From: JBFMCC01 sp034435275
GTDB taxonomy: Bacteria > Chloroflexota > Anaerolineae > Anaerolineales > Villigracilaceae
Direction of reading: 5' to 3'
Assembly: GCA_034435275.1 (NCBI GenBank)
Contig: DAOTXP010000233.1
Span: forward strand, 1 to 5,817
Length of the DNA stretch: 5,817 bases
Position 1 is the stretch's first letter, and the number at the start of each line of letters is the position of its first letter. The translations under genes were made by a program, and so were the position numbers. This document shows positions 4,921-5,817 of the stretch, piece after piece. The notes under the pieces are model-generated. The model made no database searches and was not told the origin of the DNA. It was given only the letters and a program-made list of their open reading frames with translations.

Positions 4921-5436
4921 TTAGTCCCGCAGTGCATTGGGCGGGGGTTGATGGTTGCCATCGCTGAGTTTGCGTCTCAGCGCGTCGGCGACGAACGGCG
5001 GGACCATGCTGGACACGTCACCGCCCAGCATGGCGATCTCACGCACGGTGCTCGAGGAGAGGAAGGTGTGTTCCTCGGCGGTGATGAGCGCCACAATCTC
5101 GATGTCCTCGGCGAGGCGGTGATTCGCCAGCGCCATGCGGAACTCGAACTCGAAGTCCGAGAAGACGCGCAGGCCGCGCACGATCACCTGCGCCCCGACC
5201 TGGCGGCAGAAGTCCACGGTCAGGCCGGAGTAGCCGGTCACACTGATCTTGGGCTCCTCCGCGCAGGCCTGGCTGACCAGTGCGATGCGTTCCTCAGGCG
5301 TGAACAACAGGCTCTTCAGCGGCTTGTCGTAGACGGCCATCAGAACCTCATCAAACAGGCGCGAGGCGCGGCGGGCGATGTCCATGTGGCCGTAATGGAT
5401 GGGATCGAACGTGCCGGGAAAAAGTGCTTTAACCAT
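4921..5436 (-). CDS. coaD: Phosphopantetheine adenylyltransferase (PPAT)
   Basis: CoaD transfers AMP from ATP to 4'-phosphopantetheine, giving dephospho-CoA, the penultimate step of coenzyme A synthesis, in the cytosol. The 171-residue product starts MVKALFPGTFDPIHYGHMDI, with the nucleotidyltransferase HxGH motif at residues 14-17. It also carries VRGLR followed by DFEFEFRMALANHRL, and the second ATP-binding signature SSSTVR in HTFLSSSTVREIA, close to the E. coli ISSSLVKE form. The length is slightly above the usual 159-165 residues through a C-terminal extension ending NHQPPPNALRD. The chosen ATG (5434-5436) has GGAGA four bases upstream. An in-frame ATG at 5470-5472 would add 12 residues encoded in the inverted repeat and absent from the family. 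The neighbours are recG upstream and a coiled-coil gene downstream. The rsmD gene, often adjacent to coaD, is not here. Confidence 0.96.
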   Translation of the reverse strand: MVKALFPGTFDPIHYGHMDIARRASRLFDEVLMAVYDKPLKSLLFTPEERIALVSQACAEEPKISVTGYSGLTVDFCRQVGAQVIVRGLRVFSDFEFEFRMALANHRLAEDIEIVALITAEEHTFLSSSTVREIAMLGGDVSSMVPPFVADALRRKLSDGNHQPPPNALRD

Positions 5437-5455
5437 GAAATCTCCGTGATTTTCT

Positions 5456-5521
5456 AAACACGAAGGACACAAAGGGCAATGCCATTAAAACTTTGTGTAC
5501 TTCGTGTCCTTGGTGTTTAAG
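5456..5521. repeat. Imperfect inverted repeat of the TTCGTGTCCTT type between recG and coaD
   Basis: ACACGAAGGACACAAAG (5458-5474) pairs with CTTTGTGTACTTCGTGT (5491-5507) at 16 of 17 positions. The right arm then repeats its own unit (CTTCGTGT then CCTTGGTGT), allowing a second pairing register between the left arm and 5504-5521. The element fills most of the gap between two co-oriented genes, and the recG stop codon (TAA, 5517-5519 on the minus strand) is within it. It resembles a dispersed intergenic motif seen in several phyla including Chloroflexota. There is no T-tract that would make it a strong terminator on the minus strand. Confidence 0.75.
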
Positions 5522-5817
5522 AAACATCCCCTTTGCTCTCGCCCCAGAACCTGCCCAGCGCCTCGGCCAGCAGTTTATGTTCGGGCTGTTCGAGGTGGGC
5601 GTCCTTCTCGAACAACGACTGCGCCTGGGCGCGGGCTTTCTCGATGAGCGCGATATCGGTGAGACTGGCCATGCGCAGACCCGAGGCGTAGCCCGATTGC
5701 CGCGTGCCGAGGTATTCGCCGGGGCCGCGCTGATGCAGGTCGCGGTCGGCAAGGATGAAACCGTCGTTGGTCTCGGCCATGGCCTGCAGGCGCTCGTTCT
5801 CGATATCATCCTCGTGG
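5517..5817 (-). CDS. recG: ATP-dependent DNA helicase RecG, C-terminal 100 residues (5' end outside window)
   Basis: The open frame runs from the right window edge to TAA at 5517-5519. It encodes ...ENERLQAMAETNDGFILADRDL followed by RGPGEYLGTRQSG, the highly conserved RecG motif near the end of the second helicase domain (the TRG region linking ATP hydrolysis to DNA translocation). A variable helical tail (IALIEKARAQAQSLFEKD and ALGRFWGESKGDVS) ends the protein. RecG remodels stalled replication forks and branch-migrates Holliday junctions. The apparent internal ATG at 5780 is simply a conserved methionine in ERLQAM, not a start. It reads toward coaD 80 bases away, so the two may share a transcript despite the repeat between them. 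Confidence 0.95.
   Translation of the reverse strand, partial: HEDDIENERLQAMAETNDGFILADRDLHQRGPGEYLGTRQSGYASGLRMASLTDIALIEKARAQAQSLFEKDAHLEQPEHKLLAEALGRFWGESKGDVS

Noticed and set aside
4870..5457. 195-codon plus-strand open frame over coaD
   Set aside because: It is antisense to coaD, whose catalytic motifs and ribosome site are clear. The His/Gln/Ala/Glu-rich translation is characteristic of a shadow.
5437..5472. Longer CoaD start at the ATG 5470-5472
   Set aside because: The extra 12 residues are encoded in repeat DNA and absent from the family, and a ribosome site stands correctly before the ATG at 5434-5436.

Overview
The window is bacterial chromosomal DNA of moderate to high GC content with compact operons. 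The gene content looks like a Chloroflexota genome, probably of the Anaerolineae type. This placement is inferred from the recG-coaD-coiled-coil gene order, from dispersed intergenic repeats of the 'CCCTGAG...CGAAGGG' and 'TTCGTGTCCTT' kinds, and from protein flavour. No rRNA or marker gene fixes it. No tRNA, rRNA, CRISPR array, transposase or phage gene is visible.

Layout. Positions 1-195 hold the 3' end of a plus-strand gene that resembles the C-terminus of the GINT1-N / GH43-like beta-propeller family. A dispersed repeat (201-230) and a perfect 15-bp hairpin (244-280) follow. The hairpin separates this gene from a convergent, unrecognised four-helix membrane protein (319-1023, minus). That protein's promoter is near consensus (TTGACT-N17-TATACT) and carries a GAAC-N4-GTTC palindrome in its spacer, which matches the LexA/SOS box of Gram-positive bacteria.

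The divergent intergenic stretch 1024-1374 also holds a candidate plus-strand promoter (1150-1178). Downstream lie a possible 35-codon leader ORF and a structured leader in which a 9-bp stem buries the Shine-Dalgarno of a CorA-family divalent-metal transporter gene. The transporter (1375-2313) overlaps a SMP-30/gluconolactonase-family gene by one base (TAATG). Nine bases later comes an acyltransferase-3 family membrane protein (3231-4301). A strong intrinsic terminator (4362-4399) closes this apparent three-gene operon.

The right part is on the minus strand and reads right to left. It contains the C-terminus of RecG helicase (5517-5817, cut by the window edge), an 80-base gap filled by an imperfect inverted repeat, coaD (phosphopantetheine adenylyltransferase, coenzyme A synthesis, 4921-5436), and a 161-residue DivIVA-like coiled-coil protein (4392-4877). 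The last gene converges on the same terminator hairpin.

Most of the coding content is ordinary. The points most worth a second look are the LexA-like operator on the unknown membrane protein and the Shine-Dalgarno-sequestering leader, with possible leader peptide, ahead of the corA-like gene.
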